Shown: one piece after another, positions 9,923 through 20,877 of the stretch | Numbering within the stretch: the first letter of the stretch is position 1 | How the letters are laid out: every line of letters begins with the position of its first letter | Source of the DNA: Lysobacter panacisoli | GTDB taxonomy: Bacteria; Pseudomonadota; Gammaproteobacteria; Xanthomonadales; Xanthomonadaceae | Direction: 5' to 3' | Assembly (NCBI RefSeq): GCF_009765165.1 | Contig: NZ_VLNU01000001.1 | Location: 186,001-250,000 of the forward strand | DNA: 64,000 bases | Made by a program: the position numbers and the translations under genes | Notes under the pieces: model-generated | What the model saw: only the letters and a program-made list of their open reading frames with translations | Database searches by the model: none | Told to the model about the DNA's origin: nothing

Positions 9923-10822
9923 TTACTCGTCGTCGGGCCAGCGCGGCATCGCGGGGCCTGACTTCGCGCGCGGCATCGCCTGCGAGGCCACCGCGCTCCA
10001 TACCTTCAACGCATCGACCGTCGCCGCGACATCGTGCACGCGCAGCAGCTTCGCGCCGCGCTGTGCGGCGATGAGATGCGCGGCGACCGATCCGCTCGCG
10101 CGTTCGCGCGGATCGTCGCGCCCGGTGATCTCGCCGATCGTGCGCTTGCGCGACAGGCCCGCGAGCACCGGCACACCAAGTTCACCGAAACGTTCCAGCT
10201 GCGCGAGCAGCACCAGGTTGTGTTCCGTGTTCTTGCCGAAGCCGAAACCCGGATCGACGACGATCTTCTTCTTCGCGATGCCGGCCATCTCCGCGGCGAA
10301 GATGCGTTCGGCGAGGAAGCGGTGCACCTGCGCGACGACGTCGTCGTACTGCGGCGCCTGCTGCATCGAACGCGGCTCGCCCTGCATGTGCATCAGCACC
10401 ACCGGAACGCCGAGCGACGCCGCAGCATCGAGTGCGCCCTCGCGCCGCAGACCGTAGACGTCGTTGATCATGCCGGCGCCGGCCTGCACGGCGGCGCGCA
10501 TCACCTCGGGCTTGGACGTGTCGATGCTGATTGGCAACGAGGTTTCTTTCGCCAGCCGCTCGATCACCGGAATCGTGCGGCGCAGTTCTTCCTCGACCGG
10601 GACATCCGCCGCGCCGGGGCGCGTCGACTCGCCGCCGATGTCGAGGATATCGGCGCCCTCCTCCGCCAGCCGCAACCCGTGCGCCACCGCGGCTTCGAGC
10701 GTGTCGTGCGCGCCGCCATCGGAGAACGAGTCGGGCGTGACGTTGACGATGCCCATCACGCGTGGACGGTCGAGGATCAGCGGCCGTCCGTTGCAGTCGA
10801 GGATGAGCGTGGTGTCGAACAT
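9923..10822 (-). CDS. folP: Dihydropteroate synthase
   Basis: Condenses p-aminobenzoate with hydroxymethyl-dihydropterin diphosphate in folate synthesis; the target of sulfonamides. The 299-residue product has the pterin loop NVTPDSFSDGG at residues 27-37, the second signature DIGGESTRPGA, and the late RKRTIGEITGR segment. ATG 10822 (MFDTTLILDCNGRPL) fits the family; ATG 10855 and longer starts are possible, and none has a clear Shine-Dalgarno. It follows ftsH as in E. coli, but glmM, the usual next gene, is absent and the DnaA-box-like region follows instead. Confidence 0.97.
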   Translation of the reverse strand: MFDTTLILDCNGRPLILDRPRVMGIVNVTPDSFSDGGAHDTLEAAVAHGLRLAEEGADILDIGGESTRPGAADVPVEEELRRTIPVIERLAKETSLPISIDTSKPEVMRAAVQAGAGMINDVYGLRREGALDAAASLGVPVVLMHMQGEPRSMQQAPQYDDVVAQVHRFLAERIFAAEMAGIAKKKIVVDPGFGFGKNTEHNLVLLAQLERFGELGVPVLAGLSRKRTIGEITGRDDPRERASGSVAAHLIAAQRGAKLLRVHDVAATVDALKVWSAVASQAMPRAKSGPAMPRWPDDE

Positions 10823-10890
10823 GATCGTGGCCGTCGTCGTGGTGCGATGAAACATCTTACGGTCCGGCGCGACCGGCGGACGACAGGCAC

Positions 10891-10916
10891 AAAAAAGCCG
10901 GCACGGGACCGGCTTC
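10891..10916 (-). terminator. Terminator after ftsH
   Basis: On the minus strand GCCGGTCCCGTGCCGGC forms a hairpin followed by TTTTTT. It lies 25 bases after the ftsH stop and upstream of folP, so folP probably has its own promoter or depends on readthrough. Confidence 0.88.
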
Positions 10917-10940
10917 TTCGTCGTTCGATGGACGCGTGGA

Positions 10941-12842
<1,902 letters not shown>

Positions 12843-12947
12843 CTATTTCCTACCTGTGCCAAAGGCGCATTACAGCGCGGCGCATTGCAACGGGGGCGGC
12901 GCCATGCGGATGACCGCAGTCGCCGTACAACGGGTATCTCACGAACC

Positions 12948-13595
12948 TTACTTCATAACCGCGCGCTTGCCCTGTGCCAGCGCGTACACCTCGGGCGACC
13001 GCTTGCGCGACGCCTCCGGCTTGCGGATGACCACCCTGTCGTAGCGGCGGCGCAGTTCCTTCACGTACTCGTCGAAGCCCACGCCCTGGAACAGCTTGAT
13101 CAGGAAGTTGCCCCCGGTACGCAGGTGCTGGTCGGCGAAGTCCATCGCCAGCTCGGACAAGTACATCGCCCGGGGCATGTCGACCGCATCCACACCGCTC
13201 TTATTGGGGGCCATGTCGGAGAGGACAAGGTCCACCTTCTGCCCCCCGAGGGAAGCCACCAGACCGGATAGGACCGCATCCTCCCTGAAATCCCCATGAA
13301 GGAATTCCACCCCGGCCAGGGATGGCATTTCCAGGATGTCCAGGGCGATGACCCGGCCCGGACGGGCCGCATCCATACGGTCCAGTTCCTGCCGGACCCA
13401 CTGGGACCAGCCGCCGGGGGCGGCGCCGAGGTCGACCACGACCATGCCCGGCTTGAGCAGCCGGTCGCGTTCGACCAGCTCCTCCAGTTTGTAGGCCGCA
13501 CGCGAGCGCAGGCCTTCCGCCTTGGCCTTCTTCACGAAGGGATCGGAGAAGTGTTCCTTGAGCCAGCGCTGGCTGGATTTGCTGCGGGTCGCCAT
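12948..13595 (-). CDS. rlmE: 23S rRNA 2'-O-methyltransferase (FtsJ/RrmJ)
   Basis: Methylates U2552 of 23S rRNA late in 50S assembly. The 215-residue Rossmann enzyme has the SAM motif [15 protein letters not shown] near 53-67 and the K-D-K-E catalytic tetrad visible as AAYKL (K36), [15 protein letters not shown] and the Glu of RKRSPEVY. It lies about 105 bases ahead of ftsH and is divergent from yhbY, as in enterobacteria. Confidence 0.97.
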   Translation of the reverse strand: MATRSKSSQRWLKEHFSDPFVKKAKAEGLRSRAAYKLEELVERDRLLKPGMVVVDLGAAPGGWSQWVRQELDRMDAARPGRVIALDILEMPSLAGVEFLHGDFREDAVLSGLVASLGGQKVDLVLSDMAPNKSGVDAVDMPRAMYLSELAMDFADQHLRTGGNFLIKLFQGVGFDEYVKELRRRYDRVVIRKPEASRKRSPEVYALAQGKRAVMK

Positions 13596-13663
13596 CGCGC
13601 GTGAGGGTGCCGGGGGCGCTCATGATACCCTGCGCGCCCCCGCCCGATTCCCGTGATTTCCAA

Positions 13664-13969
13664 ATGCAGACCGTCCTGACCTCAGCCCAGACCCGCTTCC
13701 TGCGGGGCCAGGCCCACGATCTGAAGGCGATGCTGCAGGTGGGTGGCAAGGGCGTGACCGAGGCGCTGGTGGCCGAGATCGACCTGGCCCTGGAACACCA
13801 CGAGCTGATCAAGGTGAAGGTCGGCGCCGAGGACCGCGACGCCCGCGACGCGATGATCGGCGATATCGCCGAACGCACCGGCGCCGCGCTGGTCCAGCGC
13901 ATCGGCCATACCGCCGTGCTGTACCGCCCGAGCAAGGAACGGCGCCAGATCGTCCTGCCCCGCGCCTGA
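13664..13969 (+). CDS. yhbY: YhbY-type CRM-domain RNA-binding protein
   Basis: A 101-residue single CRS1/YhbY domain protein that binds pre-50S ribosomal particles. It has the expected GGKG loop (VGGKGVTEALV) and the following amphipathic helix with LIKVKV. ATG 13664 (MQTVLTSAQTRFLRG) gives the family length; upstream in-frame starts would overlap the rlmE promoter. Only 68 bases separate it from the divergent rlmE start, so the two share a promoter region. Confidence 0.92.
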   Translation: MQTVLTSAQTRFLRGQAHDLKAMLQVGGKGVTEALVAEIDLALEHHELIKVKVGAEDRDARDAMIGDIAERTGAALVQRIGHTAVLYRPSKERRQIVLPRA

Positions 13970-14019
13970 TTCGACCGGGCTCGCCTTCCATTCCGGCGAG
14001 CCGTCCCCATCACGGGCCC

Positions 14020-14394
14020 ATGCAGCTCAATCTCGAACACCCCGACCACGAGTTCTACCTGCGCGCCGCGGACGGCTCCTCGGCCCGGGTGAACGATCGC
14101 CTGCTCGACGCGAGCTTCGTCCTGTCGCCGAACCGGCTGATCGAAGACTGGCCCGTGCGCGACGTGAAGGCGATGACGCCACACGACCTCGAACCGGTAC
14201 TGGCGCTGGAGCCGGAAGTGATCCTGCTCGGCAGCGGCGCCGCCCAGGTGTTCCCGCCAGCGGCCGTGCTCGCCGCCTGCCTGGGGCGCGGCGTCGGCCT
14301 GGAAACCATGACCAACGCGGCGGCCGCGCGCACCTACAACGTGCTCGCCAGCGAAGGCCGTCGGGTGGTTGCGGCGTTCGTGCTCGGCGGCTGA
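14020..14394 (+). CDS. Mth938-like (DUF498/NDUFAF3-type) protein
   Basis: A 124-residue protein of the Mth938-like fold: ADGSSARVNDRLLDASFVLS, then a central VILLGSG motif near residue 68 and the conserved METMTNAAAARTYNVLASEGR-like segment. Eukaryotic relatives (NDUFAF3) act in complex I assembly; the bacterial role is not established. It lies 50 bases after yhbY on the same strand, and the two may be cotranscribed. Confidence 0.82.
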   Translation: MQLNLEHPDHEFYLRAADGSSARVNDRLLDASFVLSPNRLIEDWPVRDVKAMTPHDLEPVLALEPEVILLGSGAAQVFPPAAVLAACLGRGVGLETMTNAAAARTYNVLASEGRRVVAAFVLGG

Positions 14395-14416
14395 ACCGCG
14401 TTCGCGGCGAGGTCGC

Positions 14417-15298
14417 TCAGCGGCTTCGCAGGCGCACCCACAGTCCGAAGTGATCCGATGCCCACGTGCCATCGGCGGCGGGCTGCACGAACAAGCGGCG
14501 CGATTCCAACGGCACGAACGCATCGGCCTGCGCGAACACGTGGTCGATCCGCTGCGGTGCATGGCCCAACGCGTGGTTGAGCGTGGTGTGCGCCGGCGCG
14601 TCGACATCGTCGCCGGCATGCGTCGCGGCGTAGCCATCGAGATACGACGCGCGCAGCGGTGCGAACTCTGGACCATCGGCACGCGCGTTGAAATCGCCGC
14701 CGATCACCACGTCCGCATCACCCCGCGTCGCCGCGACCAGATCCAGCACGCCGCCGATCTGCCGTGCGCGCGTGGCGCCGCTGGCGTCGGTGAAGTTGAG
14801 GTGCACGACGTAGATCGCGAGCGGTCGTCCGCGCAGCTCGATGCGCGCCCAGCCGGCAATCCGGTAGTCATCGGACGGCTGCAAGGCGCGTGAACCGCGC
14901 TGCGTCATCGGCTCGCGCGTGAGGATCGCGTTGCCGTAACGGCGTGCGCGTTCGGGTGCGTCCACCGAAACGAAATGCCAGTGGTAGCCCAGTTGCGATG
15001 CGAGCGCCTGCGCCTGGTTTGGCAGGCCTTCGTCCTGCAGCACTTCCTGCAACAGGATCACGTCGGGCGACAGGCGCCGCAGTTCGTCGACGATCATCGA
15101 CTGCCGGCGCGGCCAATCGTCGCGGTCATGCCAGAGGTTGAGCGTCACCACGTCGATTGGCGCATCGTCGTCTGCGGGCGCGACGCGCGCATCGTCCGTC
15201 GTCGTACGGCATGCGACCAGCGATGCGAACAGGCATAGCAGCGCGAATCGCAGCCAGAGCGGCACCGGCCCGCCGCATCGTGCGGGCCGCGCGGTCAT
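14417..15298 (-). CDS. Endonuclease/exonuclease/phosphatase-family lipoprotein
   Basis: A 293-residue protein of the DNase I-like fold with an export signal ending in a lipobox-like LVAC, so probably membrane-tethered outside the cytoplasm. Catalytic landmarks are TLNLW, LLQEVL, GGDFNAR, RIDHVF and the C-terminal SDHFGLWV. The substrate could be a nucleic acid, a phosphoinositide-like lipid or another phosphodiester. The ATG at 15298 overlaps the nlpD stop by four bases (ATGA), so it is the last gene of the surE-pcm-yqaA-nlpD operon, in the place rpoS has in E. coli. Confidence 0.88.
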   Translation of the reverse strand: MTARPARCGGPVPLWLRFALLCLFASLVACRTTTDDARVAPADDDAPIDVVTLNLWHDRDDWPRRQSMIVDELRRLSPDVILLQEVLQDEGLPNQAQALASQLGYHWHFVSVDAPERARRYGNAILTREPMTQRGSRALQPSDDYRIAGWARIELRGRPLAIYVVHLNFTDASGATRARQIGGVLDLVAATRGDADVVIGGDFNARADGPEFAPLRASYLDGYAATHAGDDVDAPAHTTLNHALGHAPQRIDHVFAQADAFVPLESRRLFVQPAADGTWASDHFGLWVRLRSR

Positions 15299-16074
15299 TG
15301 CTTCGGCAGGTACAGCAGTGGATCGACCGGCTTGCCGTTGTAGCGGACTTCGAAGTGCAGCATCTCGCGCGGCGCGCCGCTGCGACCCATCTCGGCGATC
15401 TGCTGGCCCGAACGCACGAGCTGGCCTTCGTTGACCAGTCGGTTGCGGTTGTGGCCGTAGGCCGACAGCCACTGGTCGTTGTGCTTGATGATGATCAGCT
15501 CGCCATAGCCGACCAGGCCCGAACCCGAGTACACGACCACGCCGTCGGCGGCAGCGCGCACCGGCGCACCGCTGTTGCCGGCGATGTCGATGCCCTGCTT
15601 GGTCGGTTCGCCCGCGACATAGCGACCGATCAGCTGGCCGTCGGCCGGCCAGCGCCATTTGATGTCGCTGACCGCCGGCGTGGGCGCGGCTGGCTTGGGT
15701 GCGGTCGGCGTCGGCGTGGTGGGCGCCGTGGTCGTCGGCTTCGTCGTGCCTGTCGGCGGACGCGTCGTGGTGGCGGTGCCGCTGCGGCTGCCCGGGTACA
15801 GGCGCAGGCGCTGGCCCGGATAGATCGTGTACGGCGGATCGATGCCATTCCACGCCGCCAGGTCCGGCGCACGGATGCCATTGCGCGAGGCGATGCTGAA
15901 CAACGTGTCGCCGCGCTTCACCGTGGTGGTCACGCCGTATTTCGGCTTCGACGGCGCGGACGACGACGCGCCCGGCTCGCGGTACACCTTGGAGCTCGCG
16001 CAGCCGGCCGCGAGCACGGCGACGAACGCGGCGGCGATGACGATTCGCGATGTACCGGCCATGCGCCCTCTCAT
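15295..16074 (-). CDS. nlpD: NlpD-like LysM/M23 lipoprotein
   Basis: A 259-residue outer-membrane lipoprotein (lipobox LAAGC near residue 24) with one LysM domain (about 44-88, ending PGQRLRL), a long Thr/Pro linker, and a C-terminal LytM/M23 domain. The catalytic zinc ligand of true M23 enzymes is replaced (KQGIDIAG rather than HxGxD), as in E. coli NlpD, which activates the amidase AmiC during cell separation instead of cutting wall itself. ATG 16074 overlaps the yqaA stop by four bases; ATG 16062 is an alternative. Confidence 0.93.
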   Translation of the reverse strand: MRGRMAGTSRIVIAAAFVAVLAAGCASSKVYREPGASSSAPSKPKYGVTTTVKRGDTLFSIASRNGIRAPDLAAWNGIDPPYTIYPGQRLRLYPGSRSGTATTTRPPTGTTKPTTTAPTTPTPTAPKPAAPTPAVSDIKWRWPADGQLIGRYVAGEPTKQGIDIAGNSGAPVRAAADGVVVYSGSGLVGYGELIIIKHNDQWLSAYGHNRNRLVNEGQLVRSGQQIAEMGRSGAPREMLHFEVRYNGKPVDPLLYLPKQ

Positions 16075-16685
16075 CCGAACTGTGCCTTCCAGACCAGCCA
16101 CGCCAGCGCTGCCACCAGCAGCACCGACGAAATCCAGCCGATCGGCTCGATGTAACGCCGCAGCGCCGCTTCGGCGCGCACGCCGCCAAGACGAATGGCC
16201 AGCGCGATCAGGTACACGCGCTTGCCACGGCCGATGAACATGCTGGCGACGAACGGTGCCAGCGGGACGCCGACGATGCCCGACGCCCAGGTGAATATCT
16301 TCAGCGGAATCGGCGTGAACCCAGCGAGAACCAGCAGCCAGAACGCCTGCCACGGCGAATGCGCGGCGATGTCGCGCAACTGCGTGACCTGCGCGTCGAT
16401 GCGCTCCATCCAGCCCAGCGCGACCAGCGCCGGCTTGACCAGCTCGTAGGCGAAGTGGCCCAGCGCATAGCCCACCACCGCGCCGAACAGCGAACCGATG
16501 AGGCTCAGGGTCGCGAACCAGAAGCCACGCCGGGGCTGGGCCAGGCACATCGGCGCCAGCATCACTTCCGGCGGGACGGGGAACACGACCGCTTCGGCGA
16601 AGCTCAATCCGGTCAGGTAGGTCGGCGCATGCCGGTGGCGCGCCCAGGTGATGGTGCGCTCGTACAACGGTCCAAAGATCTTCAA
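16071..16685 (-). CDS. YqaA/DedA-like membrane protein
   Basis: A 204-residue inner-membrane protein of the SNARE-associated (DedA/YqaA) superfamily with the motif SFAEAVVFPVPPEVMLAP near the N-terminus and hydrophobic helices around residues 55-80, 115-140 and 175-198. DedA-type proteins are implicated in lipid flipping and proton-dependent envelope homeostasis. I chose TTG 16685 because it has an AGGGGCG site and gives the family-like start (M)KIFGPLYERTITWA; no ATG exists at this end. It sits between pcm and nlpD, an insertion relative to the E. coli order. Confidence 0.85.
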   Translation of the reverse strand: MKIFGPLYERTITWARHRHAPTYLTGLSFAEAVVFPVPPEVMLAPMCLAQPRRGFWFATLSLIGSLFGAVVGYALGHFAYELVKPALVALGWMERIDAQVTQLRDIAAHSPWQAFWLLVLAGFTPIPLKIFTWASGIVGVPLAPFVASMFIGRGKRVYLIALAIRLGGVRAEAALRRYIEPIGWISSVLLVAALAWLVWKAQFG

Positions 16686-16722
16686 CGCCCGCCCCTGTTC
16701 CTGTGCTGGTTTTCGGTAGTGC

Positions 16723-17400
16723 TCAATCGACCATGCCCGACAACAGCGGCACGAACACGACCGGAGCCAGCGTCTGCTGCGAGATCGCACCGTCGGCGTC
16801 CTTGCTCAGGCGCAGCAGCGACTGCGCGCCCGCGCCACCGACCGGTGCGATCAGCGTGCCGCCGGCGGCGAGCTGATCGGTCAGGGCGTCCACCAGCGCC
16901 GGTGCGGCGGCGGTGACGATGATGGCGTCGAACGGGCCGTTCTCCGGCCAGCCGATGCGGCCGTCGTCGTGCTTGCTGCGCACGTTCATGCCGAGCTGGC
17001 GGAAGCGCTTGCGTGCGGTGCGCAGCAGTTCGCCGATGCGCTCGACGGTGTGCACTTCCAGTCCGAGCGCGGCGAGCACCGCGGCCTGGTAACCCGAACC
17101 GGTGCCGATCTCCAGCACCTTCTTCGGTTCACCTTCGAGCAGCGCTTCGGTCATCTTGGCGACGACCCACGGCTGCGAGATGGTCTGGCCGTGGCCGATC
17201 GGTAGTGCGGTGTCCTCGTACGCGCGCGTGGCGAGCGCCTCGTCGACGAACAGGTGGCGCGGCACGGTGCGGATCGCGTTGAGCACGCGCTCGTCGCGGA
17301 TGCCGTTGTCGCGCAGGCGATCGACCAGCCGGTCGCGCACGCGCTGCGAGGTCATGCCCGAGCCGATCGCTTCGGGCTGAAGGCGCATGCGCAGGGTCAC
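16723..17400 (-). CDS. pcm: Protein-L-isoaspartate O-methyltransferase
   Basis: Repairs isoaspartyl residues in aged proteins with SAM. The 225-residue enzyme has [16 protein letters not shown] and the SAM motif [16 protein letters not shown]. Start GTG 17400 is preferred over ATG 17388 because it overlaps the surE stop as GTGA and gives [20 protein letters not shown], the length usual in related species. Cotranscription with surE is conserved in many gammaproteobacteria. Confidence 0.96.
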   Translation of the reverse strand: MTLRMRLQPEAIGSGMTSQRVRDRLVDRLRDNGIRDERVLNAIRTVPRHLFVDEALATRAYEDTALPIGHGQTISQPWVVAKMTEALLEGEPKKVLEIGTGSGYQAAVLAALGLEVHTVERIGELLRTARKRFRQLGMNVRSKHDDGRIGWPENGPFDAIIVTAAAPALVDALTDQLAAGGTLIAPVGGAGAQSLLRLSKDADGAISQQTLAPVVFVPLLSGMVD

Positions 17401-18188
17401 GCCACGCGCTCCCGGCCGCGCCCCAGCGAAACCGCCAGGCCATCGACCCAGCTCGCGACCTGGTCGAGCGCGTGGTAGCGGGTCAGGTCGACCTGGATCG
17501 GCGTGATCGAGATGTTGCCCGTGCGGACGGCGTGGAAATCCGTGCCCGGACCGGCGTCCTGCTCGGCGCCGGCCGGACCGATCCACCACCACTGGCGGCC
17601 ACGCGGGTCCTGTTGCGGGATGCAGGCCTCGGCGCGATGGCGGTTGCCCAGGCGGGTGACCTCGAAGCCGCGGATTTCGTCCCACGGCAGATCGGGCACG
17701 TTGACGTTGAGAATGGTGTCGGCGGGCAGCGGATCGATGCGCAGGCGGGCGATGATCTCCGCCGCGGCGCGCGCGGCGGTCTCGTAATGCTTGCCGGTGT
17801 GGTCGACCGTCTGCAGCGACATCGCCACCGCGGGCAGGCCGAGGAACCGGCCTTCCATCGCCGCGGCGACGGTACCCGAATAGATCACGTCGTCGCCGAG
17901 GTTGGCGGTGTTGTTGATACCCGACACGACGATGTCCGGCTCCGCTTCGAGCATGCCGGTGATGGCCACGTGCACGCAGTCGGTCGGCGTGCCGTACACG
18001 CGCCAGGTGGAAGCGTCGAGCTGCTGCACGCGCACCGGCGCATCCAGGGTGAGCGAGTTGCTGGCGCCGGAGCGGTCCCGATCGGGCGCCACCACCAGCA
18101 CTTCATGGCCGGCGGCACGCAGGCCTTCGGCGAGGACGCGGATACCGGGGGCGTCGACGCCGTCGTCGTTGCTGACCAGAACTCGCAT
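17397..18188 (-). CDS. surE: 5'/3'-nucleotidase SurE
   Basis: A metal-dependent survival phosphatase acting on nucleoside monophosphates and short polyphosphate. The 263-residue product begins [15 protein letters not shown], carrying the DD metal site at residues 8-9, and has [10 protein letters not shown] and [12 protein letters not shown] in the expected order. ATG 18188 is the family start although the frame stays open 35 codons further. It heads the surE-pcm-yqaA-nlpD group and is divergent from the Smr gene 140 bases away. Confidence 0.97.
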   Translation of the reverse strand: MRVLVSNDDGVDAPGIRVLAEGLRAAGHEVLVVAPDRDRSGASNSLTLDAPVRVQQLDASTWRVYGTPTDCVHVAITGMLEAEPDIVVSGINNTANLGDDVIYSGTVAAAMEGRFLGLPAVAMSLQTVDHTGKHYETAARAAAEIIARLRIDPLPADTILNVNVPDLPWDEIRGFEVTRLGNRHRAEACIPQQDPRGRQWWWIGPAGAEQDAGPGTDFHAVRTGNISITPIQVDLTRYHALDQVASWVDGLAVSLGRGRERVA

Positions 18189-18330
18189 GGACTCCCTTGT
18201 TGCTGAACTGCCGAATCGTGGGGACGCCGTCCGTCGAACGGCGAGGGACCCATGATAGCCGATGAATCCGACGCGTCCGGCGACCGGCGCCACGGCTTGC
18301 GCGAACCGTCCGCGTCGCTAGGCTGGCGGC

Positions 18331-18894
18331 ATGGCCGACCCGCGCGACGACGACGAAGACGACAGCGAACTGTTCCGTGCCGCGATCGGCCCGGTGCGGC
18401 GCCTGCCCGAGGCGACGGCGCCGCCCGGCAAGCCGCGACCGCGACCGCGTGCGCGCATGGCCGAGCGCGACGAGGCGCACGCGCGGGAGGAGTTCCGCCA
18501 CGCCCTCGACGCCAGCCTGCTCGAGGCCGGCGATGCGCTGAGCTACCGCCGCGACGAGGTGTCGCCGCGGCTGCTGCAGAAGTTACGGCGCGGGGAGATC
18601 GCGGTGCAGGAAGAGCTCGACCTGCACGGCGCCGACACGCGCGAGGCCGAACAGCTGCTGCGCGCGTTCCTGCACGATGCCCGCCAGCACGGCGTCGGCT
18701 GCGTGCGGATCATTCACGGAAAGGGATTGCACGGAGCCGCATCGGTGGCGTCGAGCGGAATGCCCGTGCTGAAGAACCTGGTCGATCGCATGCTGCGCCA
18801 TCGCGCGGATGTGATCGCCTTCCACTCCGCGCCGCCGGCGCAGGGCGGCACCGGAGCGGTACTGGTACTGCTCGCGCCCCGCCGTCTCCGCTAG
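18331..18894 (+). CDS. Smr-domain protein
   Basis: A 187-residue protein with an acidic, Pro/Arg-rich N-terminal half and a C-terminal Smr domain (about 95-187) containing the LDLHGADTREAEQLL motif and a nuclease-type HGKGLHG loop followed by VAFHSAPPAQGGTGAVLVLL-like sequence. Stand-alone Smr proteins cut branched DNA or, as in SmrA/SmrB, cleave mRNA at collided ribosomes; the choice cannot be made here. It lies on the plus strand inside an otherwise minus-strand block, splitting truD from surE. Confidence 0.88.
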   Translation: MADPRDDDEDDSELFRAAIGPVRRLPEATAPPGKPRPRPRARMAERDEAHAREEFRHALDASLLEAGDALSYRRDEVSPRLLQKLRRGEIAVQEELDLHGADTREAEQLLRAFLHDARQHGVGCVRIIHGKGLHGAASVASSGMPVLKNLVDRMLRHRADVIAFHSAPPAQGGTGAVLVLLAPRRLR

Positions 18895-18942
18895 AACGCC
18901 TGGCGACGTCCCTGGAAGCCGGAGGGGGCGACGAGCAGGGGC

Positions 18943-19182
18943 TTACCGGTCGGGCTTGTGCGCGGCCAGCTCGAGTTCGCGCCTGGTCGGCGGATTGACC
19001 CAGTTGACCTCGACGCCGCGACGGCGAGCGACTTCCTCGACGTAACCGACGTACTCGGAGTCCTGGTCGATGAGCGACGGCTGGCGCTCTGGTGCATTGG
19101 CGCTGCGGGTCTCCATTCCGGCGCAGGCCGACAGGCCGAGCACCGCCAACGACAGCACGGCCATGCGTAAGGATGCTTTCAT
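18943..19182 (-). CDS. Small lipoprotein of unknown function
   Basis: A 79-residue protein with a signal peptide ending in the lipobox LSAC (Cys20), followed by a charged, soluble tail containing SLIDQDSEYVGYVEEVARRRGVEV. The remaining sequence resembles no family I can name. It lies between truD and surE on the same strand, convergent with the Smr gene. The EYVGYVEEVARRRGVEV stretch is well suited to an amphipathic helix. It could be an envelope accessory protein; no function is claimed. Confidence 0.75.
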   Translation of the reverse strand: MKASLRMAVLSLAVLGLSACAGMETRSANAPERQPSLIDQDSEYVGYVEEVARRRGVEVNWVNPPTRRELELAAHKPDR

Positions 19183-19336
19183 GACGGCATCTCCATGACG
19201 TGATCGCCGCAACCTGTGGATGCGGCGGCAGCAGGCATCGCGCCCCTGCAATTCCGGTATACGCCCGCTCGTCGGGCGCACCAGTGCCGGTGGGTGCTTT
19301 CCGACAGACGGTTTCGCGGACCGTTGCCGCGTGCCT

Positions 19337-20395
19337 TCAGCCTTCGCGGCCGAGTGCGCGGACGTCGCCGAGTTCGCCCAGCACGACCGTCGCGTACGCG
19401 CCGGGCGGGAGTGCGAAGGCGATCTCCAGCGCGCCGTCGTCACGCCAGCTCCACGCGAGGTCCGCCGGTCGCAGGCGCAGCGCGCGGCGCTCCTGCTTGA
19501 GGCCTTCGGCTTCCAGCCCGGCGCGCAACGCGAGCGCGTCCTCGTCGCCCAGCGCCCCCAACTCGCAGGCCGCGGCCGCGCCGGTGGAGCGCAGCTCGCC
19601 GCGTCCCCACAGCGGGCCGGTCGGATGGATGTCGAATGCGGCCAGGCGTTGTTCCAGCGTTTCGTCCAGCGGCTGCGGGCCGAACACGCTGCGGCTGCCG
19701 TCGAGCATCCAGACCTCGCCGTCGAGCGGGCGATCCCAGCAGCCTGCGCGCACGCGCGCGGCGAGCACGCGGTTGAACATTTCCGACCGCGCCGCCGACA
19801 GCAGCATCGTGCGCTGGTCGCGACGCACGCGGCGTCCGCCGAACATCGCCAGCGCCGCCTTGACGTTGTCGCCTTCGCGGCCGAAGCGCTGTTCGCCGAA
19901 GTAATTGGGCACGCCGCGCTCGGCGATGGCGCGAAGTCGCGCATCGACAGCGTCGCGTTCGCCGTTCGCATCGCGCAGCACGAGTACGAAACGATTGCCG
20001 GCCAGCGCGCCGCGCGGAAGCTTCTTCGCATGCCAGGCATGTTCGACGACGCGCAGCGCTTCGCCCTCGCCTTCCAGTGCGAGTGTCGCCAGGTCGGGAG
20101 CGACGCGCTTGGGCAGGTGCACGGTGAAGCGCTGGCGCGTGACCGCGTTGCGATCCTTCAGCCCCGCGTATCCGATCGCGACTTCGCCCACGCCCGCCCA
20201 TTGCGCGATGCGCTTGGCGGCGAAGGCGGTGTTCATGCCGCGCTTCTCGATCGTCAGCAGCAGGTGTTCGCCGCTGCCGCTCGGCTCGAAGCCGGACAGT
20301 TCCTCGACGAAGAAATCCTCGGGCGTGGTGCGCATGTGCGCGCTGAGCACGGGCTCGCCGTGCGCGCGCGGCAGGACCTCGACGTTCGGATTCAT
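19337..20395 (-). CDS. truD: tRNA pseudouridine(13) synthase TruD
   Basis: Forms pseudouridine 13 in tRNA-Glu. The 352-residue protein has the catalytic motif [16 protein letters not shown], in which the Asp is the nucleophile, then the [10 protein letters not shown] segment and the TRUD insertion domain in the second half. ATG 20395 overlaps the ispF stop by four bases, so it is coupled to the isoprenoid genes as in E. coli. Confidence 0.96.
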   Translation of the reverse strand: MNPNVEVLPRAHGEPVLSAHMRTTPEDFFVEELSGFEPSGSGEHLLLTIEKRGMNTAFAAKRIAQWAGVGEVAIGYAGLKDRNAVTRQRFTVHLPKRVAPDLATLALEGEGEALRVVEHAWHAKKLPRGALAGNRFVLVLRDANGERDAVDARLRAIAERGVPNYFGEQRFGREGDNVKAALAMFGGRRVRRDQRTMLLSAARSEMFNRVLAARVRAGCWDRPLDGEVWMLDGSRSVFGPQPLDETLEQRLAAFDIHPTGPLWGRGELRSTGAAAACELGALGDEDALALRAGLEAEGLKQERRALRLRPADLAWSWRDDGALEIAFALPPGAYATVVLGELGDVRALGREG

Positions 20396-20877
20396 GCGCG
20401 TTCCAGCAGACACACCGCCATCGCGGCGATGCCTTCGCCACGACCGGTGAAGCCGAGCTTCTCGCTGGTGGTCGCCTTCACGCTCACCGCATCGAGCGCG
20501 ATACCGAGGTCTTCGGCCATCACCTCGCGCATCGTCGCGGCGTGCGGACCGACCTTGGGACGCTCGCAGATCACCGTGACGTCGGCATTGCCCACGCGCC
20601 ATCCACGCTCCGCGATCAGCGCGTTGCAGTGGCGCAGGAACGCTCGACTGTCAGCGTCTTTCCAGCGCGCGTCGCTGGGCGGGAAATGCTGGCCGATGTC
20701 CCCCAGCGCGAGCGCGCCGAGCATCGCATCGCACAGCGCGTGGATGACCACGTCGCCGTCGGAATGCGCGATCACCCCGCGATCGTGCGGCACGCGCACG
20801 CCGCCGAGCACGACGTGGTCGCCCTCGCCGAACGCGTGCACGTCGTAGCCCTGGCCGATGCGGACGTTCGCGCTCAT
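20392..20877 (-). CDS. ispF: 2-C-methyl-D-erythritol 2,4-cyclodiphosphate synthase
   Basis: Fifth enzyme of the MEP isoprenoid pathway. The 161-residue protein shows GQGYDVHAF (metal Asp and His), [18 protein letters not shown] and the late [18 protein letters not shown] motif. ATG 20877 ([16 protein letters not shown]) overlaps the ispD stop by four bases. Length is typical. Confidence 0.97.
   Translation of the reverse strand: MSANVRIGQGYDVHAFGEGDHVVLGGVRVPHDRGVIAHSDGDVVIHALCDAMLGALALGDIGQHFPPSDARWKDADSRAFLRHCNALIAERGWRVGNADVTVICERPKVGPHAATMREVMAEDLGIALDAVSVKATTSEKLGFTGRGEGIAAMAVCLLERA

Noticed and set aside
9480..10001. Minus-strand open frame of 173 codons across the folP-miaA gap
   Set aside because: It runs through the DnaA-box-like repeats, giving repeated HR/PQVVWIV-type peptides, and overlaps folP in another frame. 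The repeat is explained by DNA-level structure.
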